A program made the position numbers and the translations under genes. A stretch of DNA of 6,186 nt from JACTOJ01 sp032335695 (GTDB lineage: Bacteria; Bacillota; Clostridia; Clostridiales; Clostridiaceae). How positions within the stretch are numbered: position 1 is the first letter of the stretch; every line of letters begins with the position of its first letter. The notes beneath the pieces are model-generated. The model was not told the origin of the DNA, searched no databases, and saw only the letters and a program-made list of their open reading frames with translations. Location: positions 1 through 6,186 of the forward strand of contig NZ_JACTOJ010000059.1 in assembly GCF_032335695.1 (NCBI RefSeq). The letters run 5' to 3'. Below are positions 1 through 5,340 of the stretch, in pieces.

Positions 1-48
1 TATTAAAATTAAACTTAATACATATCCAATAATCTGGTTAATATCCAT
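1..48 (-). CDS. Possible start of a small membrane protein, perhaps a holin (partial)
   Basis: On the minus strand an ATG at 48-46 opens a frame that stays open to the window edge, giving MDINQIIGYVLSLILI. After six polar or mixed residues it becomes strongly hydrophobic, as at the start of a small phage holin or other membrane protein. A purine-rich stretch (AAGGGAAG, roughly 10 bases upstream) could serve as ribosome binding site and resembles the sites used by the amidase and xhlA genes. It follows the endolysin gene in the same orientation, where a holin would be plausible. Only 16 codons are visible, so the family cannot be assigned and the frame could be fortuitous. Confidence 0.35.
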   Translation of the reverse strand, partial: MDINQIIGYVLSLILI

Positions 49-94
49 GTTCCCATTACTTCCCTTCTAATATATATAATAAATTAACTTAAAT

Positions 95-130
95 ATTGTA
101 AACTAACCCCCTCAAATATAGGTTTACAAT
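95..130. repeat. Inverted repeat ATTGTAAAC / GTTTACAAT
   Basis: ATTGTAAAC at 95-103 is the exact reverse complement of GTTTACAAT at 122-130, with 18 bases between. The arms extend imperfectly (CTA against TAG, with one extra base). The element lies in the non-coding stretch between the endolysin terminator and the possible gene at the left edge. No T-run follows the arms on either strand, so it does not look like a terminator. A two-site operator or an RNA hairpin in the leader of the leftmost gene are both possible. Confidence 0.5.
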
Positions 131-180
131 TTTGTGGTAGTTAAAGGTATCACATATATGCAACACCCTTATTTGAACCA

Positions 181-194
181 TCGCAAATTTGCGA
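181..194. other. Perfect 14-bp palindrome TCGCAAATTTGCGA
   Basis: The 14 bases read identically on both strands, and the sequence is locally GC-richer at its ends than its AT-rich surroundings. It lies just beyond the endolysin terminator. It has no loop of its own and no T-run, so a protein-binding site is a more natural reading than a terminator. The rest of the 185-base gap (49-232) holds the terminator at 201-234 and the dyad at 95-130; I see no gene in it. Confidence 0.5.
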
Positions 195-200
195 CACTGC

Positions 201-234
201 AAAAAAGCTAAGGTAATAATTATTTACCTCAGCT
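201..234 (-). terminator. Rho-independent terminator after the endolysin gene
   Basis: On the minus strand AGCTGAGGTAA pairs with TTACCTTAGCT (11 bp, one G-T pair) around a 7-base loop and is followed directly by a run of six T. The first arm overlaps the TAG stop codon of the endolysin gene, so the transcript ends right at the end of the lysis genes. Confidence 0.9.
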
Positions 235-1252
235 ACTGCAATAATTTATTTACAGTATTCTGACCAACTATTCCATCAACTGTTAATCCACATTTCATCT
301 GAAAATTCTGCACAGCCAACTTTGTACTACTTCCATAGTCTGAATCTGCCCCAGCTTGTCCCACTGCGAATCCTTTAGCAATAAGCCTATTTTGAACCCA
401 TCTAACAAGTTCACCCTTTGAGCCTTTTTGAATCAGTATTTTAGCTATAACTGCATTAGTGCAATTGCCTCTGATTCCATCTTCAGCCAAGCTATATCCA
501 CTAAGATTACAAGCGTGTTGAAAATCTAAGATAATAGTATCAATCTTAGGCTTATTTAACTCAGCAATTTTAGTATTTATGCTTGCCATTGTCTGTTCTC
601 CTGCTAAACCATCAGCAGATAATCCGTTATCTTGCTGATACTTATATACAGCATTTTTAGTGTTTTTCCCATAAATGCCGTCAACACTACCACAATCATA
701 CCCCAATCTGCTTAATTTACTCTGCAAATCTTTTACCTTGTCCCCTGAATCTCCAACTTGTAGCCAAGTTCTATTTTGAATTGGTTGATAATTGACATTA
801 GACCCTTGCTGATTTAATGAAGCATTTTTTATATCATCAAAAGGAAATTTATTTCCAGGGCAACTTGTATTATATAATGCTCTATGTGGTTCAATTCTGC
901 TTAAATTATATCTCTGGAGTAAGTATTTAATTAGTTCTATTCCACTTTGTTTTTGCACATCTGGCATTGAATCCACCATATAATTACCCTCAAAGCATAC
1001 TCCTAAAGAATTAGAATTATAGCCATAACAATGAGCACCTTCAGCATTTTCGGGTCTGCCACGATAAACTGAACCATCCTTTCTGACTAAAAAATGATAA
1101 CCGCAACCTATCCAACCTCTTTCTTTATGCCAGTTGTCTATGTCCTGTATAGTACATGTAGATGCTTCTGCATGATGAATAACAACCATTTGAGGTACAT
1201 TATTATAAGTTAAAGCTCCATTCCAAGATAAATTTGTTTCTATAATATTCAT
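233..1252 (-). CDS. Phage endolysin: N-acetylmuramoyl-L-alanine amidase with peptidoglycan-binding repeats
   Basis: The 339-residue protein should cut the amide bond between N-acetylmuramic acid and L-alanine in host peptidoglycan at the end of infection. Residues about 18-140 form an Amidase_2 (T7 lysozyme/PGRP-like) domain. Likely zinc ligands are a histidine of the IHH motif (26-27), His123 in EPHR and Cys131 in TSCPG; Tyr52 in GYHF matches the usual active-site tyrosine. Residues about 165-226 form a PG_binding_1 domain, about 242-274 look like a shortened repeat (DGIRGNCT), and about 279-338 form another full repeat (DSDYGSST, VDGIVGQNT). There is no signal peptide, so release to the wall would need a holin. 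The gene follows xhlA after 16 bases, with GGGAAG before the ATG as ribosome binding site. The domain assignment is secure; the exact substrate range is not visible. Confidence 0.95.
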   Translation of the reverse strand: MNIIETNLSWNGALTYNNVPQMVVIHHAEASTCTIQDIDNWHKERGWIGCGYHFLVRKDGSVYRGRPENAEGAHCYGYNSNSLGVCFEGNYMVDSMPDVQKQSGIELIKYLLQRYNLSRIEPHRALYNTSCPGNKFPFDDIKNASLNQQGSNVNYQPIQNRTWLQVGDSGDKVKDLQSKLSRLGYDCGSVDGIYGKNTKNAVYKYQQDNGLSADGLAGEQTMASINTKIAELNKPKIDTIILDFQHACNLSGYSLAEDGIRGNCTNAVIAKILIQKGSKGELVRWVQNRLIAKGFAVGQAGADSDYGSSTKLAVQNFQMKCGLTVDGIVGQNTVNKLLQ

Positions 1253-1268
1253 ATAAAATACACTTCCC

Positions 1269-1502
1269 TTAATGAATTTTTAATTGTACTATTAAATTTA
1301 AAATTATTACTATTATCCCTCCAACCGAAGTTCTCCAAAGCCACTTATTATTATCCTTTATTTCTTGTATTTCTTTTAGAGCTTGTAAAGAATTAGTATA
1401 AGCTTGCTCGGCTTTATCTCTGATACTATTAAAATCGTCCAACTTTGTCTCCATTCTTACAAGTCGCTCTAAGATTTCCTGTATTTTATCATCTTTTTCC
1501 AT
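1269..1502 (-). CDS. xhlA: XhlA-type hemolysin/holin-associated membrane protein
   Basis: This 77-residue protein has an N-terminal helical, coiled-coil-like part (about 5-52, including ILERLVRMETKLDD) followed by KWLWRTSVGG and one membrane segment at about 57-73. That is the layout and sequence pattern of the XhlA family (Pfam Haemolysin XhlA), which in Bacillus PBSX works at the membrane with the holin XhlB and the amidase XlyA in lysis. Here it lies 16 bases upstream of the amidase gene, as expected for a lysis cassette. No XhlB-like gene lies between the two; a candidate membrane protein begins only beyond the amidase at the window edge. The ribosome binding site is AAGGAAGTG before ATG at 1502-1500. 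Confidence 0.88.
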   Translation of the reverse strand: MEKDDKIQEILERLVRMETKLDDFNSIRDKAEQAYTNSLQALKEIQEIKDNNKWLWRTSVGGIIVIILNLIVQLKIH

Positions 1503-1542
1503 CTTTTCACTTCCTTTTATATATCTTCATATTTTTTTGTAT

Positions 1543-1577
1543 TAAAAAAGCACCTACCTTTTTAATTAGTAGATGCT
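1543..1577 (-). terminator. Rho-independent terminator between the tail hub gene and xhlA
   Basis: On the minus strand AGCATCTAC pairs with GTAGGTGCT (9 bp, one T-G pair) around an 11-base loop, followed by a T-run and AATAC. The 5' arm begins in the TAA stop codon of the tail protein. It would separate tail from lysis transcription unless read through; I saw no good promoter in the 40 bases between it and xhlA. Confidence 0.8.
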
Positions 1578-3433
1578 TAAGCCTGTACTCTCCAATTTAT
1601 TCTACATTCCATTGTTGGCAATGTTGTTCCAGTTCTAGTTAAATTTACATATATAGATATAGTTGCATTATTATAATCTATGCTATCTATAAAGCAACTC
1701 CACGCTTGTAATCTATAATCGTCTGAGTAAGATGTACCATTTTTAAATTCCAAAGATGCCAATTCTGCTGAAGCATTAAATATTTTCCCTTTATACTTAT
1801 TGGGCAATTGAATAGTTATTGTACTTCCTCCTGTTGCTGGTGCTACTTCTGCATATTGATAACCTTGGTTAAAATACCTGTAAAATGGCAGTGTTTCTCC
1901 ATTTATTACTTGAACTAAATCATCACCATTGATTGTTATATATCCATTGTTACTTACCCATTTACTTGCCCCACTTATTTGCATTATTCCATTAGTTAAA
2001 TCAATGGATAATTTCCCATCTTTACTTGTTATAGTACCGACTTTGATTAAATCTCCATTTAATATTCCTGTGGTTATATAAGTTGCCACTATTGCTCCAT
2101 CTATTGTCATAGCTAAGCCGTAATCACCGTTATATCCAGTGCTGGAGTAACCTAAGCCGCTATTATTCCAGCGCCAAACCTTTTTAGCTGTATTTATATC
2201 TGGAGTATCCATTATTAAAATTTCAAACGGTTCACCATTGGCGTTTTTATGCATAATTACATAACCACCCTTATTGCCAGTTATAAGGTTAGTGGCATTA
2301 TCTACAGCTTGCAGTAAATCACTTTTTTGAGTGACTATATCTTGCTTAACGCTATTTAATTCTTTATTATAGCTACTGGCAAAATCAGTTTTATAGTTCC
2401 CTAGAGTAATTTCATTATATCTCTTCAAAATTGCATCCCATTTATAAGCAATTACCTCCGCAGATATGTCCATATTCAATTTTTTATGTTTTACCGTAAC
2501 ATAATCATACAGGTAAACGGTTTCTAAAGACTTATAATTTTTATATTCCTCTGTTTGGCTAAGGTCTACAAAATTAACGGTATAAGTAACCTGTGGTACA
2601 TCTATTTTATTAACCGTAAATTCATTTTGAGCCGCAGCTAATAATAGAGCTTTAGCTTGGTCTATTGTGGTAGTATCATCTACCTTAATATCACTATACG
2701 ACTTTTCAGCTATCTTCGGATGCGGATAATTATTTATATATTGGCTATCTACATATTTATTATCTAAGGTTACTACGTCTTGCTGGTCCTGCCCTTGACA
2801 AGTGGGGTACAATCTTGTAGCTACATTAGATAAATCTAAATCTTCTTCAATACCTTCTAAATTTTTACCATATTCAATTTGTACTCCTCTATTAGTTCCA
2901 GCCTGTCCTAAGATTTTAATATCGTAATTATCCCTTACAATCTCGCCACCCCAGACATTAATAAAACTGTTATCATCGTCGCTTATTAGAGCTTGCACTG
3001 GATTTTTTCTTATGTATTCTGCACTTCCGGTATTAATTAAATCAGAATAGACAGTAAAGTTAGTATTATAGGATAAGTGACTAAATACCCAATTTAAAGC
3101 ACTATTACCACTTAAATTTGTAGGTCTGCAATCCTCTATAAAATTATCTAGTAAGTCGTAGAAGATGTGTTTGCAGCTAACTGTAATACTACTCATATTT
3201 TTTACTCTTTTATAAATCCTGAATAGCTGGTCACCTCTTGGTGTAGAAGCTTTAATAATGTTACCTTCGATAAGATATTGCCATTTCGTATTATTGTCGG
3301 TTATTGTATACTCTAATTCTAAGCTAAAATCTCCATTTTTTTCTTCTGTTACTTCGCATGTTTGGCACAAATCCAAAACAGCTAATCCATTGTTATTAAA
3401 ATCTGTTGTATCGCTGTTATATACTATTATCAA
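1577..3433 (-). CDS. Phage tail hub / tail-associated endopeptidase-type protein with C-terminal fibre region
   Basis: The 618-residue protein belongs to the family annotated as phage minor structural protein or prophage endopeptidase tail (Pfam Prophage_tail, TIGR01665). Residues about 1-346 form the gp44/Tal-like hub domain: the hallmark run is GGEIVRDNYDIKILG (162-176), then RGVQIEYGKNL and TRLYP, and it closes with RYNEITLGN (338-346). A helical linker follows (about 350-385), then a beta-rich fibre part (about 388-490, including ITTGILNGDLIKVGTITSKDG) and a C-terminal beta domain (about 515-618) that may contact the host. These proteins close the tail tube; whether this copy has peptidase activity cannot be seen. 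The start is TTG at 3433-3431 with a good GAGGTGA site 4 bases upstream; the next Met in frame is residue 80, inside the domain. Unusually, a terminator lies just upstream and accessory genes separate it from the other tail genes. Confidence 0.9.
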   Translation of the reverse strand: MIIVYNSDTTDFNNNGLAVLDLCQTCEVTEEKNGDFSLELEYTITDNNTKWQYLIEGNIIKASTPRGDQLFRIYKRVKNMSSITVSCKHIFYDLLDNFIEDCRPTNLSGNSALNWVFSHLSYNTNFTVYSDLINTGSAEYIRKNPVQALISDDDNSFINVWGGEIVRDNYDIKILGQAGTNRGVQIEYGKNLEGIEEDLDLSNVATRLYPTCQGQDQQDVVTLDNKYVDSQYINNYPHPKIAEKSYSDIKVDDTTTIDQAKALLLAAAQNEFTVNKIDVPQVTYTVNFVDLSQTEEYKNYKSLETVYLYDYVTVKHKKLNMDISAEVIAYKWDAILKRYNEITLGNYKTDFASSYNKELNSVKQDIVTQKSDLLQAVDNATNLITGNKGGYVIMHKNANGEPFEILIMDTPDINTAKKVWRWNNSGLGYSSTGYNGDYGLAMTIDGAIVATYITTGILNGDLIKVGTITSKDGKLSIDLTNGIMQISGASKWVSNNGYITINGDDLVQVINGETLPFYRYFNQGYQYAEVAPATGGSTITIQLPNKYKGKIFNASAELASLEFKNGTSYSDDYRLQAWSCFIDSIDYNNATISIYVNLTRTGTTLPTMECRINWRVQA

Positions 3434-3460
3434 ATTATCACCTCGTTTATGAAAAAATCT

Positions 3461-3492
3461 AAATAAAAAAGAACTTAGATTATCCTAAGTTC
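3461..3492 (-). terminator. Rho-independent terminator after the second zinc-ribbon gene
   Basis: On the minus strand GAACTTAG pairs perfectly with CTAAGTTC (8 bp) around the 6-base loop GATAAT, followed by TTTTTTATTT. It lies 21 bases after the stop of the small zinc-ribbon gene and only 27 bases before the TTG start of the tail hub gene, with no room for a promoter in between. Confidence 0.88.
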
Positions 3493-3513
3493 CATAAAAT
3501 AAATATTTTTTTA

Positions 3514-3726
3514 CTATTTCTCTACTATGTCCCAATTGCGAACCCCTTTTGATGTGTCTAATCGGTATTTATTCTCGCAATCTTTACAACTGATAAAAAC
3601 ACCATGGTCTCTAAATCCTGGAGTATTATCATGCATTTCTATTATTTTCCCATTTCCGCAAGGACACTCGTATTCATAACGTTCAGTATCTTCACTTTCA
3701 CTAGAATAAATCATCTTTAATTTCAT
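3514..3726 (-). CDS. Small zinc-ribbon protein (hypothetical)
   Basis: The 70-residue protein has four cysteines in two knuckles: Cys21 and Cys23 (ECPCGNG) and Cys47 and Cys50 (SCKDC), separated by a loop with MHDNTPGFRDHG. This fits a zinc-ribbon fold with an unusual CxC first knuckle. I recognise the general type from clostridial genomes and phages but not a named function; nucleic-acid or protein binding is possible. The rest is charged, with no signal peptide or membrane segment. The ATG is preceded by AGGAG about 10 bases upstream. The gene lies between two terminators (3809-3839 upstream, 3461-3492 downstream) with a possible promoter of its own, so it appears to be a single-gene unit. 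It does not resemble the zinc-ribbon protein at 4997-5188 outside the cysteines. Confidence 0.75.
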   Translation of the reverse strand: MKLKMIYSSESEDTERYEYECPCGNGKIIEMHDNTPGFRDHGVFISCKDCENKYRLDTSKGVRNWDIVEK

Positions 3727-3747
3727 ATCCCATCATCTCCTAATATA

Positions 3748-3777
3748 ATTATATCAACAAGTGACATCAAAATACAA
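3748..3777 (-). promoter_or_regulatory. Possible sigma-A-type promoter for the second zinc-ribbon gene
   Basis: On the minus strand TTGTAT (3777-3772) and a perfect TATAAT (3753-3748) are 18 bases apart, about 20 bases before the ATG of the gene at 3514-3726. An overlapping alternative pairs TTGATG with TATATT at 17 bases. The -35 match is poor; the case rests on the -10 and on the upstream terminator, which would otherwise leave the gene without transcription. Confidence 0.4.
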
Positions 3778-3808
3778 TATTATGCCATGTTTCCATAATT
3801 ACTTATAT

Positions 3809-3839
3809 AAAGAAAAGCCCATGCTCTCAGCATGGACTT
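3809..3839 (-). terminator. Rho-independent terminator ending the two-gene accessory cassette
   Basis: On the minus strand AAGTCCATGC pairs with GCATGGGCTT (10 bp, one T-G pair) around the 5-base loop TGAGA, followed by TTTTCTTT. It lies 44 bases after the stop codon of the 279-residue gene. Confidence 0.88.
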
Positions 3840-3883
3840 GGATTTATAGATGAGAATTTTACTATGTTATATTAAATTATAAT

Positions 3884-4723
3884 TTATTCATGTATAAAAA
3901 TATTTATATCAAACTTTTGTCCAGTTTTTATTTGAATATTATTTATTGCTATAGCCATACCAACACTTGTTAAACTACTATTGCAAAGTTTACTATTATT
4001 CCACATAGGTTTTAAAAGCCTTAATATTTCAAATGAATTAATCATATCATTCACTTTATTTTTGTCATTAATTTGTGGGAACTTATGCTCCATTGCTGAT
4101 TCAAAATCAATTGCACCAATACTAACCGATAAACATCCACTATACTGTAAATGAGTATAAAACATATCATCAGAAGTCACATTGATATCCCCTTTTATTA
4201 CGATAAGTACCATAATATAATTTTGTATAGGGGTTAATCCAGTATATCTTATATATCTTATTAAAAATATCAATGATAAAATGTCTATTTGCCTAGATGT
4301 TAATTTAGGTACTACATCCATGGCTTCATTTAAAACGAGATTTTTTAGAGATTTATCCTTATCTTTTGTTCTTTCTACTAACATTTCTACTAATAAATTT
4401 GCAATATTCTCATCACCACGTCTTGCATGGCTTTTTTGTACTTCATAAATATTATAACGTATATCTGGTTCCTCTGTATTTTGTAATAGCTTTGGATTAA
4501 TTGCATTTATCTTTTGCAAATATTTATCTAATATTTTTTCTGCTCGTTCATTTATAATATTTTCAATTGTTTGTCCCAAATCATAAAAATTCTTTTTAAA
4601 TACATCCATTGAAATTTCTTTTACATCAGAATAAGTCATCCCATTATTTTGTATAAATACGATGTCTTTTCCTTGTATGTTGGTAGAGTCATCTCCTGAA
4701 TCAATTTGTTGCCCTTTAATCAT
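3884..4723 (-). CDS. LPO_1073/Vpar_1526-like protein with an N-terminal shared tag; partner of the small membrane protein
   Basis: This 279-residue protein looks like the uncharacterised LPO_1073/Vpar_1526 family, judged from memory of its pattern. It opens with a tag, SGDDSTNIQGKDIVFI (9-24), then GMTYSDVKEISMDVFKKNF (28-46), a charged helix with NERAEKILDKYL (58-69), a conserved-looking QKSHARRGDE (96-105), VLNEAMDVVPKLTSRQ (130-145), a hydrophobic stretch (about 147-157) that is probably buried helix, and LTSVGMAIA near the C-terminus (251-259). I see no nuclease, ATPase or toxin motif. The ATG overlaps the upstream stop codon by 8 bases and its GGAGGT site lies inside the upstream gene, so the two are probably translationally coupled. 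Five hand-counted 60-base lines within it average about 25% GC against about 33% in three lines of the tail and endolysin genes, which suggests a different origin. A role in phage defence or exclusion is inference. Confidence 0.7.
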   Translation of the reverse strand: MIKGQQIDSGDDSTNIQGKDIVFIQNNGMTYSDVKEISMDVFKKNFYDLGQTIENIINERAEKILDKYLQKINAINPKLLQNTEEPDIRYNIYEVQKSHARRGDENIANLLVEMLVERTKDKDKSLKNLVLNEAMDVVPKLTSRQIDILSLIFLIRYIRYTGLTPIQNYIMVLIVIKGDINVTSDDMFYTHLQYSGCLSVSIGAIDFESAMEHKFPQINDKNKVNDMINSFEILRLLKPMWNNSKLCNSSLTSVGMAIAINNIQIKTGQKFDINIFIHE

Positions 4724-4790
4724 TCTTTTTACCTCCGATTGTTACAGTTACATTTCCTCCACCTTGTACATTAGTAGAATTTTTGCCAGA
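4652..4790 (-). repeat. Protein-level repeat shared by the two cassette genes
   Basis: Residues 42-59 of the small membrane protein (4790-4737) and residues 9-24 of its partner (4699-4652) carry the same motif. In the first ten positions, SGKNSTNVQG against SGDDSTNIQG, seven residues are identical and V/I is conservative; both continue into short beta-prone runs (NVTVTI and DIVFI). The DNA of the two copies differs at many third positions, so this is not a recent duplication artefact. Confidence 0.75.
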
Positions 4791-4913
4791 TTTAATCTTT
4801 TGAGATGTTTTTTTATCAAGTTGCCTTTTTGTAAATAAACCAACTAATAAAGTAAGAATAATTCCACCTATTCCTTCAAATATCCAATGAGCATTATTGA
4901 TAATCCATTGCAT
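4716..4913 (-). CDS. Small single-pass membrane protein with C-terminal tag motif (putative effector)
   Basis: The 65-residue protein starts with an aromatic-rich amphipathic stretch (MQWIINNAHWIF), continues into one hydrophobic glycine-rich membrane segment (about 11-27, GIGGIILTLLVGLF), then a basic region (TKRQLDKKTSQK), which by the positive-inside rule points to a cytoplasmic C-terminus. The tail carries the tag SGKNSTNVQGGGNVTVTIGG (42-61), matching the N-terminus of the next gene product. It is the first gene after a strong promoter and has a very good GAGGAGG site 8 bases before the ATG. The layout, a small membrane segment plus a displayed tag, suits a membrane-acting effector or anchor that recruits its partner. 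It could also be a simple anchor or a holin-like protein; I know of no function for it. Confidence 0.75.
   Translation of the reverse strand: MQWIINNAHWIFEGIGGIILTLLVGLFTKRQLDKKTSQKIKSGKNSTNVQGGGNVTVTIGGKKND
4731..4736 (-). promoter_or_regulatory. Ribosome binding site inside the upstream gene
   Basis: GGAGGT at 4736-4731 encodes the final Gly-Gly of the tag of the membrane protein and is also the Shine-Dalgarno sequence for the downstream ATG at 4723-4721, with 7 bases between. It fixes the start of the 279-residue gene and implies coupled translation. Confidence 0.8.
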
Positions 4914-4929
4914 ATTAAATTCCTCCTCT

Positions 4930-4955
4930 ATGTAAATATATATACATAATTACAT
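4930..4955. repeat. Dyad overlapping the cassette promoter (possible operator)
   Basis: ATGTAA at 4930-4935 is the reverse complement of TTACAT at 4950-4955, with 14 AT-only or nearly AT-only bases between and an additional inner ATGTA/TACAT pairing. One arm touches the -10 element and the centre lies near the expected transcription start. That would suit a repressor site, but such AT-rich dyads arise easily by chance. Confidence 0.3.
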
Positions 4956-4982
4956 TTTACGGAATTATACTGCAATTGTCAA
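4954..4982 (-). promoter_or_regulatory. Strong sigma-A-type promoter for the two-gene cassette
   Basis: On the minus strand a perfect TTGACA (4982-4977), a 17-base spacer and TAAAAT (4959-4954, five of six consensus bases) lie 41 bases before the ATG of the membrane protein. This is the best promoter I found in the window. It should give host-polymerase transcription of the cassette in the lysogen, independent of the late operon. Confidence 0.8.
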
Positions 4983-4996
4983 AATATATCTATATA

Positions 4997-5188
4997 TTAT
5001 AATTCATATCTAATTAAAGGATATTTTTCATTTAAATAAATCTTAGTTGAACAATTTGTGCATATATGTTCATATCTCGGAGGATTACTTTCCCAATCAT
5101 TATATGCTGTCTGTATCATTTCACCTTCCTTACATACATCACATATATATTTAATTCCCACTGGTTTTACAATAACTTTTTGTTCCAT
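4997..5188 (-). CDS. Small zinc-ribbon protein (hypothetical)
   Basis: The 63-residue protein has two CxxC knuckles: Cys16/Cys19 (ICDVCKEGEM) and Cys43/Cys46 (ICTNCSTK), with NPPRYEH before the second pair and a C-terminal YPLIRYE. I recognise this pattern (CxxC, GEM, NPPxYxHxC, YPxIxY) from small proteins in Firmicute phages and mobile elements, but not a proven function; it may bind nucleic acid or protein. There is no membrane segment. A GAGGTG site lies 8 bases before the ATG. It is the first gene of the accessory block after xkdX, and its stop is only 14 bases from the -35 of the cassette promoter. I saw no terminator between it and the cassette, so read-through into the cassette is possible. 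Confidence 0.8.
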   Translation of the reverse strand: MEQKVIVKPVGIKYICDVCKEGEMIQTAYNDWESNPPRYEHICTNCSTKIYLNEKYPLIRYEL

Positions 5189-5243
5189 ATATAATACACC
5201 TCTTTTTTAATATCAAAAAATTGAACTTATAAAAATCCAATCT

Positions 5244-5271
5244 ATTTTATCATTTTTTATTGATTATCCAA
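5244..5271 (-). promoter_or_regulatory. Weak possible promoter before the first zinc-ribbon gene, with a repeated TGGATAAT
   Basis: The 152 bases between xkdX and the zinc-ribbon gene (5189-5340) hold no gene and no clear terminator. On the minus strand TTGGAT (5271-5266) and TAAAAT (5249-5244) are 16 bases apart. The octamer TGGATAAT occurs twice exactly 10 bases apart (5280-5273 and 5270-5263), overlapping the -35. One helical turn of spacing would suit a protein-binding site, but the evidence is thin. Confidence 0.3.
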
Positions 5272-5340
5272 TATTATCCACCCATACAAACTAGTATTCA
5301 AGCCATTCCAAAAGTCAAAACAGTAAATAAAACATCAATT

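Noticed and set aside
1445..1642. Plus-strand open frame of 65 codons
   Set aside because: It lies opposite xhlA, a terminator and the end of the tail hub gene, has no convincing ribosome binding site, and its Phe/Ser-rich product is typical of antisense translation of AT-rich coding DNA.
3258..3452. Plus-strand open frame of 64 codons
   Set aside because: It is antisense to the conserved N-terminus of the tail hub gene and has no supporting signal.
3465..3492. Resemblance between the AAAAAAGAACTTA region here and AAAAAATTGAACTTAT near 5215-5230 as direct repeats flanking the cargo block
   Set aside because: The similarity is short, imperfect and AT-rich, and one copy is explained by the terminator stem; not enough for a recombination scar.
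4964..4969. TATAAT inside the spacer of the cassette promoter as an alternative -10
   Set aside because: The matching -35 position (TAGATA) is poor, while TTGACA-17-TAAAAT fits far better.
4983..4996. AT-only hairpin after the first zinc-ribbon gene as a terminator
   Set aside because: The ATATAT arms contain no G-C pair and the repeat is self-complementary by composition; it would be too weak to count as a terminator.
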